A stretch of 64,000 nucleotides of DNA, taken from the NCBI GenBank assembly GCA_013396755.1, contig VWZF01000291.1, forward strand, positions 105,800 through 169,799, read 5' to 3'. Positions 1-11,790 of the stretch are shown here, in pieces. This DNA comes from Sclerurus mexicanus (Eukaryota > Chordata > Aves > Passeriformes > Furnariidae). The notes beneath the pieces are model-generated. The model worked only from the letters and a program-made list of their open reading frames with translations, was not told where the DNA came from and ran no database searches. The position numbers and the translations under genes were made by a program. Each line of letters begins with the position of its first letter. Position 1 is the stretch's first letter.

Positions 1-1041
1 ACAATTCCAGGATAATATGATCTATTACAGATCATCAAATCACACCATTCATGAGCTCAGACAACAAGGAAGACTCGAGACTGAACAACAGTCTCAAGGT
101 CTCATGTTTCTGATTTTAAGGAGTTAAAAACAACACTGGTTTCTTCTCTCCCTTTACACAGAAGTAGGAAGTTGTTTTTAATTTAACACAAGGCTGAACT
201 TTGTCAAAAAAAAATAAGTTATTACAGACTAAAGAGTAATGATTGCTTAAATACCAGTGATTTGATTAAGTGCTATTTGCACACACAATAAAATTCAACC
301 AATAATATATGAACTTAATGCTTTCAAAAAGTTAACTCCACAAAGCCTGTAGATCCAAAAGGAAGAAAGGGCCAATAAGGAGACTCATTCAACAAGTTCC
401 TCAGCAAGTCTGATTTATATCAACTCAAAACAGTTCATAAAGTACACTTCTCACATCAGGAAATAAATGTGTAAAATTAAAGTTTTATAACAAAAAAATT
501 AGAAAAAAAGATACGGGAATTAAAATTAAAAGTTAAAATGAAATCCAGAGTTAAAATTTGCCAAAAATTGGAGCTTTCTGAAAGTGTTGCACAATGAGAA
601 GGAAAGGTACCAGTGTGCTTTATTTAAAGAAAGTAAATAGGGTACCCCAAGAAAATCACATGCCAGTTTATCCTAAGCATAATAATGGAGCAGTGATTGT
701 GAGACTCACTCCAAGGAGGATATAACTGCACCCCAGTTGTAACAGGCTTCTACATTTCATTCATATGACTTGGTTCCACATGGGAATTTTTTTTTATTAA
801 GACAGTTGAATGATAAAAGGCAACACAGGATGTATTATATGAACTGCAAATGAGACATCTCAACAGCCTGAAAAATCCTCACATTTGAGTTGAAATACGT
901 TTTCTCAAAAGGGACAAAAAGGAATATATTCTTGGCCTGTCCAAATACCAGAAGCTGTTAAACACTGGCTAAAGCTACCAAAATACTTTCAATACAAAGA
1001 GAGAATATATAAGGTGACTGATACATATCAATGATAAAGAA

Positions 1042-1279
1042 GTGCCAGTGGTAGGAAGCTGTGCCAGGGCAGGGTTAGGCTGGATCTCAGGGAAAGGCTC
1101 TTCCCCCAGAGGGTGGTGGGCACTGCCCAGGCTCCCCAGAGCGGTGGGGACGGCCCCAAGGCTGCCAGAGCTCCAGGAGGGTTTGGACAGTGGGACAGGG
1201 ACAGGGGACATTGTTGGGGTTGGACTGGATGGTCCTTGTGGGTCCCTTCCAGGTCAGGATATTCTGTGACTCTATAAAA
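1042..1279 (+). mobile_element. CR1 LINE 3' fragment (type C)
   Basis: The 3' end of a 5'-truncated CR1. It includes the conserved CTTCCCCCAGAGGGTGGTGG block and ends GGTCAGGATATTCTGTGACTC. The same subfamily appears reversed at 15596-15813. The element abuts the N at 1280, and its last 49 bp recur at 1602-1650. Confidence 0.85.
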
Positions 1280-1280
1280 N

Positions 1281-1600
1281 GGGGAAATTCCTTCCTGAGA
1301 CGGGCTGTCCATCCCTGGCCCAGCTGCCCAGGGCAGTGGTGAAGTCCCCATCCCTGGGGGGATTTAAAAGCCATGTGGCACTTGAGGATGTAGGTTAGTG
1401 GTGGCTTTAGCAGTGCTGGGGAATGTTCGGACTCAAGCTCAGACATCTTTTCCAACCAAAACAATTCCACGATTCTTTATCCAGCAAAGTTGTTCTGTAC
1501 AGCAACTGCCACTGGCATCCTGCATGTAAGATTTCAAAACAACGGTTTGGAAACACAAACGTTTAGAGAAGAATCAGGATATTAAATACTAAACCAGAAA
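1281..1600 (+). repeat. 320-bp exact duplicate of 2191-2510, probable assembly artefact
   Basis: By direct reading this segment is identical base for base to 2191-2510. It contains the 3' half of a CR1 plus about 120 bp of unique flank, and it is bounded by single Ns at 1280 and 1601. Inclusion of unique flank shows it is not an independent CR1 insertion. Confidence 0.9.
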
Positions 1601-1954
1601 NGGTCCTTGTGGGTCCCTTCCAGGTCAGGATATTCTGTGACTCTATAAAATGCTATGTGCAAATGGCACAGTCATTCAAGGAGTTGCAAATACAGAGAGA
1701 AGGCACTTCAATTAGACTTTTCTTTACCTTTTGAGAAGCTGGACACAAAATCAACTTGCAAAGATTTAATCCAGTCTAAGGCATAAACATAGCAGCAAAG
1801 AATCCAAGCTGGTCCTTAAGTATGAAGGATGCCACCATGGGAGCAGAACTAATGACCACCCCACAGCGAAGAGCTGCCCACAACGCAGCACAGGTGCTCA
1901 AAGAGCAATTGTCCTTGGTTTTAACAAAAACATGGCCCTTCATGACAGCAGAGA

Positions 1955-2388
1955 CCCCGAGGGGCTGGAGCTGTGCAGGGCAGGGAACGGGGCTGGGAAG
2001 GGGCTGGAGCAGCAGGAGGGGCTGAGGGAGCTGGGGGGGCTCAGCCTGGAGAAAAGGAGGCTCAGGGGGGACCTTCTGGCTCTGCAGCTCCCTGATGGAT
2101 CCAGGGGAGGGTCGCGATCTGCTCCAGGGAACAGGGACGGGAGGACAGGGAATGGTCCCAGGTGGGACAGGGCAGGGGCAGGGGGGATATGGGGAAATTC
2201 CTTCCTGAGACGGGCTGTCCATCCCTGGCCCAGCTGCCCAGGGCAGTGGTGAAGTCCCCATCCCTGGGGGGATTTAAAAGCCATGTGGCACTTGAGGATG
2301 TAGGTTAGTGGTGGCTTTAGCAGTGCTGGGGAATGTTCGGACTCAAGCTCAGACATCTTTTCCAACCAAAACAATTCCACGATTCTTT
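1955..2388 (+). mobile_element. CR1 LINE fragment (type B), 3' part of the element
   Basis: About 430 bp in sense orientation. It has the CR1 signature GGAGAAAAGGAGGCTCAGGG, the GGGATTTAAAAGCCATGTGG block and a 3' end TTCCAACCAAAACAATTCC. The encoded frame (LEKRRLRGDLLAL) resembles the C-terminal part of CR1 ORF2, but it is broken and not expected to be functional. Confidence 0.88.
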
Positions 2389-4012
2389 ATCCAGCAAAGT
2401 TGTTCTGTACAGCAACTGCCACTGGCATCCTGCATGTAAGATTTCAAAACAACGGTTTGGAAACACAAACGTTTAGAGAAGAATCAGGATATTAAATACT
2501 AAACCAGAAAACAGACTTCTCCATGGAACATTTAAAAAACTCATTCATCTAATGGATTTGAGAAAAAGTGGAAGGGTGATTCAACCAAAATACAAGAATA
2601 TGCACATGCAGAAAACAAACTTGTTTGCAGAGAATCTTTCCAGATTTCAGAAGAAAAAAAAAGTTACTGAAACTGAAAGTTTAGCACCATTACAGAATCA
2701 TGTATCTCTCTTAGAAAGGAGAGTGAAACCAGGCTTGAGGTGCAAAATTTTCTATTTGCAGTGTTAGAGCAATGGCAGAGAGGGGAAGAAAATCTTGGAG
2801 GAAAGAGAATCTCAATACCAAGTGTATGAGATGAGTTTAGACCAATGTTAAGATACAAAGAGATGGACCCTGAAAACTAGGGTCATGTACAGAGTGGAGG
2901 GCAAACTGAGGACATGAGCAGAGGAAGGTGAGATTGAGTTACATGACAATAAAAAGGGGTAAGGCTTGGATTTCTTCCAATCCAAATCACTAGTGAGCTC
3001 CTCAGTGTGAATTTTCATTTATCTGAATATTTAGAAATATTCTATGTGTGCCGAGTAGAGAATTACTTCAGGACTAAAGTATGCTCCACAGAATTTATCT
3101 GAAGCTTGGAATTCAGAAGTTCTGAATCTTTTCTCCTCGCTTTCCTAGTTCAGAAGTGTTGCAAACAAACTGAACAGCACAGGAACACTAACCACTATCT
3201 GGTGATGGAAAAAACAGTTCCACAGATCAAAAAATTTGATGATGAATGTTCTCAAACAATGCAGCAATACTCCGTGCTGTTTCTTCTCTCTGCTCCCATA
3301 TACATGCCAAATGTACCACTGTTCTTCATTTTAAAGAATTAAATATAAGCTCTAAAAACCAAAACCATTTTATGCAAATACTCCTTAAACAATAGGATTT
3401 TACAATGCCACAGTCATATTAGAAAAAACTCCTTTCTATAGCAAGCTCTAAAAATATCTTATTCTTGAAACATGACATCCAGAAGTTAAAAGCATACCTG
3501 ATCTTATTTATTTGAGCACAACTGTAATGCCTGAGAGATACTTAGGATCCCAGGAAAGACAACCTAACCAAGTAGGATATCAAATTGCTAAACGGAAAGC
3601 AAGAACACACTTTATACCTTCCTTCCTAACCTGGTAAAGTGAAGAATGACTAACTTCTCCTGAGTGAAGCTTTGCTATATCTACTATTAGGTCCATCTGG
3701 CTTGTGGAGATGATGTGAAACCAAGAGACTCATGGTGCAGAGACTCCACAAAGGTCACGTACAGAAAAAAACATCACTTGTATGGCCAAAGATAGACAAA
3801 GTGTGTTTAAGGGATCAGGGAATGAAAAGAACTTATCCCTGCTAGTAAAAAGTCCACATGATGCTGCAATTCCCACATTCTGACTTTGCTGAACAGTGAT
3901 CTGACTTTTTTTGGGCTTTTCCTGTCTAGTGCCTTCTCAAAAATACAGGTTTGTGTTCCCTTGGAAACAGCCTCAGCTGCTCGCTATTTCAGGGAAAATC
4001 CCAAACTACAGA

Positions 4013-4335
4013 ACCATGGAATCACACCATGGTTTGGGTTGGAAAGAACCTTCAAGCCCACCCAGTGCCACCCCCTGCCACGGGCAGGGACACCTCCCAC
4101 CAGCCCAGGGTGCTCCAAGCCCCATCCAGCCTGGCCTTGGACACTCCCAGGGATCCAGGGGCAGCCACAGCTTCTCTGCCCAACCTGTGCCCGGGCATCA
4201 CCACTCTCAGAGTAAAGAATCCCTTCTCAATAATTAATTTAAATCTCCCCTCCGCCAGCTTAATACTATTCCCCTTTGTCCTGTCACTATACGCCATTTA
4301 AAGAGTCACTCTCCCAAGCCACCCTCTCACATCGC
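4013..4335 (-). mobile_element. CR1 LINE 3' fragment (type A)
   Basis: Antisense CR1 beginning with the 3' end (GGTTTGGGTTGGAAAGAACC), then the GCAGGGACACCTCCCACCAG and GGATCCAGGGGCAGCCACAG blocks. The 5' part is more diverged. Confidence 0.88.
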
Positions 4336-6017
4336 AGGTAATTTTAGTTCAGCCTGGATAAGGAAATGGTTTCTATCCCATATCCCTGTGAAACAGCAAG
4401 CATTAAGGACCACTCCTTTAATTTTACAATCCTAAACTTCATCATAATAAATGACATATTCTGAGATATCTTTAGTTCCTGAGAAAAACGACTCACTAAT
4501 TTTAAAGAGTATCTTTTATCTGCCACTGCTTACACATCCAGTCATGTGATATATGTTATCTAGAAGTCATGTTCTACAAAGCCATACCACATTTTGTCTC
4601 ATAGAGGACAATATTGTTATATTAGAATATTATTATAATAAGAAAAACATGCGCTCACCATACACTTGTATGTACACAAGCAAATTCAGAAACAACTTAG
4701 AACAATTAAGGGAGGCTTTTCATTAACAAACAGGATTTCCTGCTAAAATGGAGTCGAAAAGACAATGACATCAGTAAAAACATGGAAGAAAGGAATTTGA
4801 TGTGGCAAGACAAAAGTAAACATTTACAAAATAAGCCAAGAGTTTAATTTGCAAAGACCGGGAAATGTATTTTTCAACTGAAGGCATAAACTGTTCGGCA
4901 GCTCATGGCCCCTTTCCAGCCAATGTTGGGAAACTGATGCTCCTATCAGTAGAGAAGTAAAAGGAACAGAAAGCAGGAAAATACTTCCCCTGTGTCTTGG
5001 TGCAGATCGTTGTACTCCCCTTTGGTCCAGCTTGCCAAATAACATCTTTGAAATTGTATTTGAAGGACAGGGTCAGGTGAGGATGAGAGTAACACCACCT
5101 TCCTAACTCCACGCTGCATTGAAGTACAAGCTCAATAACCAGACTGGGGTCTTCCATGGACTGAATTACCCCACCCAAATCCTGCAGAACACATTGATTT
5201 TGACAGTGCACTTTTCTGAGCACCATCTCTCTCCTGTACTTTTAATCAAGAGAGTGGCAGGTGGGAAACCAAATTCTGGAAGGCTGAAAGCTAAGGGAGG
5301 AAAATGTATGCAGCCCAGTGTAAACAGAGTATATGTTGTCAAAGCTCAGACTAAATATAAAGTTTATTCTGAGCTTAATATACCCAAACCTGCCTTAGGT
5401 GTCTCAAGGCATGAATGTAATTCCTTTCAATGATCCCTGCAGTTGCCCTGTTATTATTTTAAAAGAATACTGAATGGGCAGAGTCCGCAATATTTCTATT
5501 TCATCTACTTGTTCTTAATTCAATAGGGTGTCTCAGCTGCTGAGAGATGACATTTGCCTTGAATTAGGACAAAACTCTGTGGGTGAGAATCACAGGAAAT
5601 TACTGGAGAAAGCAGCCTGAGCAAAACTCCCACCCAAAAACCCAAAGACAGACTCTGAACAAAGAAACAACAACATGCAAATTAAAAAGACACCAGTGCC
5701 ATGCAACCCAAGGTCCAAATCCCTGTCCTGTGAGCAGCAGCTTTGATTTGGCATAGCTTTGCTCAAACACACTGGGTGTGCATGTACTTATGTATTTATA
5801 TGAATCTGGGTCCTTCCTACACTTACAGAGAAAATTGCTCTGCCTCTTTGAACTCGCTCTGACAGGAAGGAGTCTGGATCCACTTTAGGAGCTAACAGAC
5901 TTGTTCCACGAGCAGAAGGTCACAGGGTATGTGCATTGCTAACAGCCCTCGTTAGGCTAACACTTAAGCAGAGTATGAGAGCCTGGAACTCGCCTCTGTA
6001 ACTGCGAGTCCTCACAG

Positions 6018-6165
6018 ACCCTGCCCTCTGGCACTGGGAAGCCATTCCCTGTGTCCTGTCCCTCCGTGCCTTGTCCCCAGTCCCTCTCCAGCTCTCCTGG
6101 AGCCCCTTCAGGCACCAAAAGGGGCTCTCAGGTGTCCCTGGAGCCTTCTCTTCTCCAGGCTTTGA
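6018..6165 (-). mobile_element. Internal CR1 fragment lacking both ends
   Basis: Nearly identical to 19548-19662 (GGCACCAAAAGGGGCTCTCA and neighbours), so it is CR1 in antisense. The canonical 3' end is absent, although no N run adjoins it. Confidence 0.75.
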
Positions 6166-7689
6166 TCAAACTTCATAAGATTGAGTTTCAATATTGAAGC
6201 AGTAGAACAAGAAACAAGCTGCTGTTTCTTGAGGACACATCATCGTGCTGTAGACAGAGCATACTCTTTGTGTCTAACGCCTTCACTTCCTTTACCCCCA
6301 GCTTTCCTCCTAAAGGTCTCTTCATCCTTCTTGCTCCACAGGAAGGAGTTTACTATTCTCCTCATGGACTGACCTTCTCTTTGGTCAGGTGTCCTTCCTG
6401 ATACATGGTGATCCTAGGACTGTCCCACTATCAGGTATGGAAAGCTTTCATTGTGTCTCTCCCTCACCACCACAGTTGGCTTAGTTGTCTTATTGACATA
6501 AAACCTCTAGAACTTTAACAAACCAGAAACATTTATTTTTAAAGAAATAAAGAAAATCAGTTGGAACAATCAGTATTGTATTTAATTTTTTTAATATTTT
6601 ATATAAACTTTTTTCATATAGCAGTATTGTATTTATTTGCAATAAAGCCATTCCTAAGGACCCTACAGAAATGATCAAAAATTCAAACCTGACATAGGTC
6701 TCACCACTAAGGCGTTCTCCCAAACATAATTTCGGATGCAAGGACTGTCTCTCACATAATAATGAGGGCATTTCTAAACTTCCACAACCCCATAAGGGAA
6801 GAAATTTGAAAGATAACACTTTCATATCTGTGGATTATCTTTCCTAACTGTTCATAATTGGTAGAAATCTTTTTTTTCAAATCCCTGTATTTTCACTGTG
6901 AGTATCTGTGAACCACTGAGAAACTGTTATGAATACCACGGGCTCTAAAGAGATCAGTAATTAAGGAAATGAGTATTTTTTGTCTTCCGGATAAAGTTTA
7001 GATGGCATGTGTTCAGTGTGCCTGAGGCCACACAAGGAATAAAGACAATGTGAAGAAAACAAAGAAGTGAATAACTCTACATTCAGAACAAAGCACAATG
7101 CACAATCACTTAATTAAGCACTGTATTTTGCTTTTGAAACAAAGATAATGAATTAAAATTTCTCAGACAACCTTAATCTATTATTTCCTGAACTTTAGTG
7201 AAATTTCAACATTGATCAGGGCAATTGTTTTAGACAGTAAGTGCATCAAACATAATATAATGAGTGCCTTAACCACCTCTATCAGCAGAATAGCACCATC
7301 CATATTGTGTCAGTGATTTTTGCCCAAATATCTAGTTTGACTGTATTTCCAGACATGAAAAAAACCACCTATTTTGAGCTTCACTACTAAAAGCCAAAGG
7401 TCAGAGAACTTTGTTCATTCTCCCTACAACTTCACCAGAAAGCTCTTCAGCAGGATGTTCCTTCTTGGTGTACAAGCTGTAATTCGCCAGCACATACAGA
7501 ATCCCTATGCAATTTCAAGTTTTGCTTATGTATTCCTTTCTGAATAAATCATGTCAGACATGAAATACTTTGGAAGGAATAGAGAAGGGGACTTTCTGTA
7601 TGGTACCTTATAACGCACTAAAATACCTGCTATCACATTACCTGGGCCAGCTCAAGAAAAAGGCCCATGAGAACTTCAGGAGATTTAAA

Positions 7690-7917
7690 AAGAGCAATTG
7701 CTGGTGCTCCACCTGGGTCAGGGCAGCCCTGCATCAATCCGGGTTGGGGATGCGCAGATGGAGCAGCCCTGGGGAGGATTTTGGGGTGCTGGAGGGGGAG
7801 AGGCTGGAGATGCCCTGGCCCAGAAACCCCCCGTGCCCTGGGCTGGTCCCACAGCATGGGCAGCAGGGAATGGGGGGATTCTGCCCCTCTGCCCCTCAGG
7901 TGAGACCCCACCTGGAA
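7690..7917 (+). mobile_element. CR1 LINE fragment cut off at a single-N gap
   Basis: The stretch GGGGGATTCTGCCCCTCTGC to CAGGTGAGACCCCACCTGG is the reverse complement of the 5' part of the copy at 19305-19862. The element stops at the N at 7918, and the expected 3' half is missing. Confidence 0.75.
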
Positions 7918-8965
7918 NCATGATAAATGAATGCACCTGCCTACAGACATACACACACCCTCCTCCAAGAGAGGTGCTTGTTGGAAACACTGCCCCTCTC
8001 TGCAAATAGCACTGATGTGCAGATACACTTTGAAAGAGGAGAAATGCCTGAAAACGTTCAGAAACACATGAAGGTACTAGTACTTGAAAAAAGCAAAAGT
8101 TCAAGAAAAACAGGAGAATGTCAAATAATGTAACATATTAAATGTTTTTCAATACCAAGACCAAGATGAAGTTTAATAACTATTACTGAACCTATCCTGT
8201 AAGAGCATAACTACATGGTGCTTGAAGAGTATGTAACACAAGTAAAAATGGTCCACATCCTTCATTTCAATGTCAACATCCACTACCTTTGTTGCATTTC
8301 TGTGAATTTCTCTACTGAGATATAGACCTGCAAAACACAGCCTGGCATAAACAAACCTCTTTCCAAAGGACAATTCATGTCAAAATAGATAGGAAATAAA
8401 AATAGGTGTTTTCATCCTGCAAAATATCTGCGTCACTGAAAGAAAACATTTATCAAGAATATTAAATTTTTTGTAAGGGATGTTAATATCCAGTCAAAAT
8501 CCAACAGCAGTGAATGCTGAACAAAACAAGGGATAATGAAGCATTTCATAAGAGTGCAACTCACTATGGAAAAAGCTACACTTAATGATCCACACAGAGG
8601 TTAACTTGGCTTTAGGAAGTCCCAGCCTGCCCTTGCCCAGCTCAGTGCAAGTGCTGTGCCAACATCCTGGGAAGTCAGCCCACGGCACTTTCTTAATTCC
8701 TGTTATTTAACATTTTTTATTTATTTTCTTTATTTCTTTCTTCATAGTAGCTACAGCCTCTCAGTAGCACCCATGCCCTTTGCTATGTATGTCTTTGAGA
8801 TCATGTCAGGGCCTTTCATCTGCTTCATTTTCTGTGTGTCTTCATTATGAACAGTAAAGTTCACCTTCCTAACATCACACACTAAATTCGGAGCGTTCAG
8901 TGATTTTCTCCTCCTTGCTCTAGAGCTCATAAAGAAAAATGTAAAAGGTGAAAAAACAATCTGTG

Positions 8966-9104
8966 AACCACCCCTGGAGAGATTTCAAAGCCATGTGGAT
9001 GTGGCACATGGGGACAGGGGTTAGTGGTAGCCTTGACACTCCTGGGGGAACAGTTGGACTTGATGGTCTTGGAGGGCTTCTCCAGCCTAAACAATTCCAT
9101 GAAA
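8966..9104 (+). mobile_element. CR1 LINE 3' tail (type B)
   Basis: Contains CAAAGCCATGTGGATGTGGC, GGTTAGTGGTAGCCTTGACA and the 3' end CTTCTCCAGCCTAAACAATT. Confidence 0.85.
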
Positions 9105-10461
9105 TGCAGAGCAAAGACCTGGGAAGGTTAAAAACACAACTCCTGGGTAGAGCATATACATATCAAAACACATCATGGCATTCAGCATGTACAGAGCACT
9201 TTCAGAAATATCCTACAGGGAGTTTGAAGCGCTCTAAACTACTCATCGTTGCAGGAAGATGACAGTTTTGGAACAGATCATCTGGAAGGCTTTAAGGAAG
9301 GAAAAGTGTTTGGAGCACAGAGTTCACCCAGCTTTTGCCTCCCTCACCAGCACTGCCCTCCCAAACGACAAACACGTGCGACCCAAATCACAGCAGCTCA
9401 CAGCAGGAAGAGGCTTGTCAGCATCCTGAAGGAGCTCGGGCTTGGACCTTCCCTTCATCTCTGCAGAAATACTTTCCATAGTTAGCAAAAGTCAGGTCTT
9501 ACCCAAGTTTCATAATCCAGCCTTGACAGAGCTGAAATGTAACCATGTTTCTTCACTCTAGTCTGCCTGCCAGTGTTTTAAATTTTATTCTTCAGCGAAA
9601 GAAGGTGTTACAGACAATGCTGGGGGGATTTAGAAATGCTAAATGGGCATGAACAGCCCTTATGTAAGAGAAAGCAGATTTTATTTTAGGTAATGTTTTA
9701 AAGCTATTGTTCATTACTTTTCAGTAGGAAAAAGGTCATTATTTCCCACATACACTGTTATCCAAAATTACCTTACCCACTACTGAACTTGTCATTCTGA
9801 AGAGAGATTATTTTATTGCCTTCAGACAATCACATTCAAGTCTCAGGATTGGTGGGAAAACTAATACAAGTTTGATTTAATGATTTGTTTCAGCATTCTT
9901 GCTGTTGTGCAATATTTTTCCATCTTAAAAACTAACATGATAGCTTTTAAGTCCCAGTCCCTCAAGCTGCTCAGTAATTAAATTTACATTGTCTTCAATT
10001 TATTTGGAAATTAACCTCCTTCCCACAGAGAAAAGAGGTTGTGCTTTACCTCCCACTCAGTTTTATAAATCTTATTCCCCTGTGTAACTCTTTCTGCCTC
10101 TATCAATCCAAAAATCCTCCTAAATTCCAAAACAATGCCCTCCCCAAAATGTACTTTTTAAAAAGGACACATTTCTGTGATGTTCCAGTTCATTCTGTTG
10201 TTCCCAAAGCAAAGACAACACTTCCAAGAACGGAATTCATAATGATAAAACAAACACTGACAATTTTATATTCTATACTGTAGAAAAAACAATTACAACC
10301 CTCATGGGTTGGGTGCTAATTCCCCTCCACCTTGGCCAACAAGCACTCGACCATGGGGCCAAATACAGACTGTATTCCAATGGGATATTCCAAAGAGGCA
10401 CAACAGGGCTTTCTAAACACATACAAATATCTTTCTGAATTTCAATTTATCCAGGTAACCA

Positions 10462-10545
10462 CATGGAATCACAGTTTCATTTAGGCTGGAAAAGCCCTGC
10501 NGAGATCACAGTGACAACCAAACCCATGCACATGAGTTTTCCCAA
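10462..10545 (-). mobile_element. Diverged CR1 3' tail with internal N
   Basis: Matches the antisense CR1 start (GGAATCACAGTTTCATTTAG, then GGCTGGAAAAGCCC). A single N at 10501 interrupts it. Confidence 0.6.
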
Positions 10546-10711
10546 CCCCGCTGGCATAATCTGGATAAATGTGAGGCCAGAACGATCCTGGATAAAACAG
10601 CAATTTGTAAATGTGAACAACTATACAGACAGTATAAAGGCTCTCACAGACAGAATCAAGATAATCATGGTATTTTCAAATTAAGCCAAACTGTGACAAA
10701 CTGATAAAGTT

Positions 10712-10975
10712 GAGATTAAATACAGGGAGAGGACACAGGGAATGGCTTCCCAGTGCCAGAGGGCAGGGCTGGGTGGGATATTGGGAAGGGATTGCTGGCT
10801 GGGAGGGTGGGCAGGGGCTGGCACAGGGTGCCCAGAGAAGCTGTGGCTGCCCCTGGATCCCTGGGAGTGTCCAAGGCCAGGTTGGACGGGGCTTGGAGCA
10901 ACCTGGGCTGGTGGAAGGTGTCCCTGCCCAAGGCTGGAACAAGGTGGGCTTTAAAGATCACTTCCAACCATTCCA
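10712..10975 (+). mobile_element. CR1 LINE 3' fragment (type A) ending at an N run
   Basis: Contains GGGAGGGTGGGCAGGGGCTG, GAAGCTGTGGCTGCCCCTGG and CTTGGAGCAACCTGGGCTGG. The 3' end CACTTCCAACCATTCCA touches the 40-N gap. Closely similar to the copies at 60432 and 57433, which suggests relatively recent activity of one subfamily. Confidence 0.88.
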
Positions 10976-11015
10976 NNNNNNNNNNNNNNNNNNNNNNNNN
11001 NNNNNNNNNNNNNNN
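10976..11015. other. Assembly gap (40 N) between two CR1 segments
   Basis: The run of N sits at the 3' end of one CR1 (10712-10975) and the start of an older one (11016-11790). Confidence 1.
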
Positions 11016-11790
11016 CATAATTCTGGGACCAATGTTTTTTAACATCTCCAATGACAACCAGCTGGAGGGGCTGACTGCAGCCTTGGCAAGTCTGCAGGTG
11101 ACACAGAACTGGGAGGAGAAGCTGATGCACCCGAGGGACCAGGACAGGCTGGAGAAACACACCAACAGAAACCTGGTACATATCAGATCCTGGATGCTGG
11201 GGGTTGACCAGACACAAAGCAGCTTTGCAGCAAGGTCCCAAGGCTCCCAGGGCAGATGAAGTTGAATGTGTACCAGAAATGGACCTTCACAGCAAAGACA
11301 GCCATGGGCACCATGGGCTGGACGAGGCAAAGCCCTGCCAGTCCCCCAAAGGGAGGGGATCCCTCCTCTCTGCTCAGCACTGGGAAGCCTGCCCTGGAGT
11401 GCTGGGCTCCCCAGCAGCAGAGACATGCACGTAGTGGAGCAAGTCCAGCAAAGCACCACAAAGGTGATGGACTGGAGAGTGTGGCATGCAAAACTGAGAG
11501 ACTTGTGATTAGCCTGGGCAAGGAAAGGCTCGAAGGGATCTCAGTGAGTACAAATATCTGATGGGAAGGTGTAGAGAGGATGAAGCCAGACTCAGTGGTG
11601 CCTGAGAAGGGACAAGAGGAAATGGGCCTAAATTGAAATACAGGAAATTGCAGTTAATCGTAAGAAAAGAACCACAAGTTACTCTGAGAGCTTGTGGTGT
11701 CACCATCCTTGGAGACATTAAAAATCAACTGGATGTAGCCTTGGGCAAATGGCTCTGGGTGACCCAGCCCTTGGATATGACAATCTCCAT
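11016..11790 (+). mobile_element. Old, diverged CR1 LINE segment including the ORF2 C-terminal region
   Basis: Sense-strand order matches CR1: a segment like the end of the reverse transcriptase ORF (GCAGGTGACACAGAACTGGG, GACCAGGACAGGCTGGAGAA), then GGGACAAGAGGAAATGGGCC and the 3' UTR-like GGAGACATTAAAAATCAACTG. Frames are broken. It is much more diverged than the neighbouring copies, so it is inferred to be older. Confidence 0.65.

Noticed and set aside
10716..11459. 247-codon open frame on the minus strand
   Set aside because: It runs through a 40-N gap and two CR1 segments in antisense; the length is produced by N-containing codons and low stop density in GC-rich CR1.
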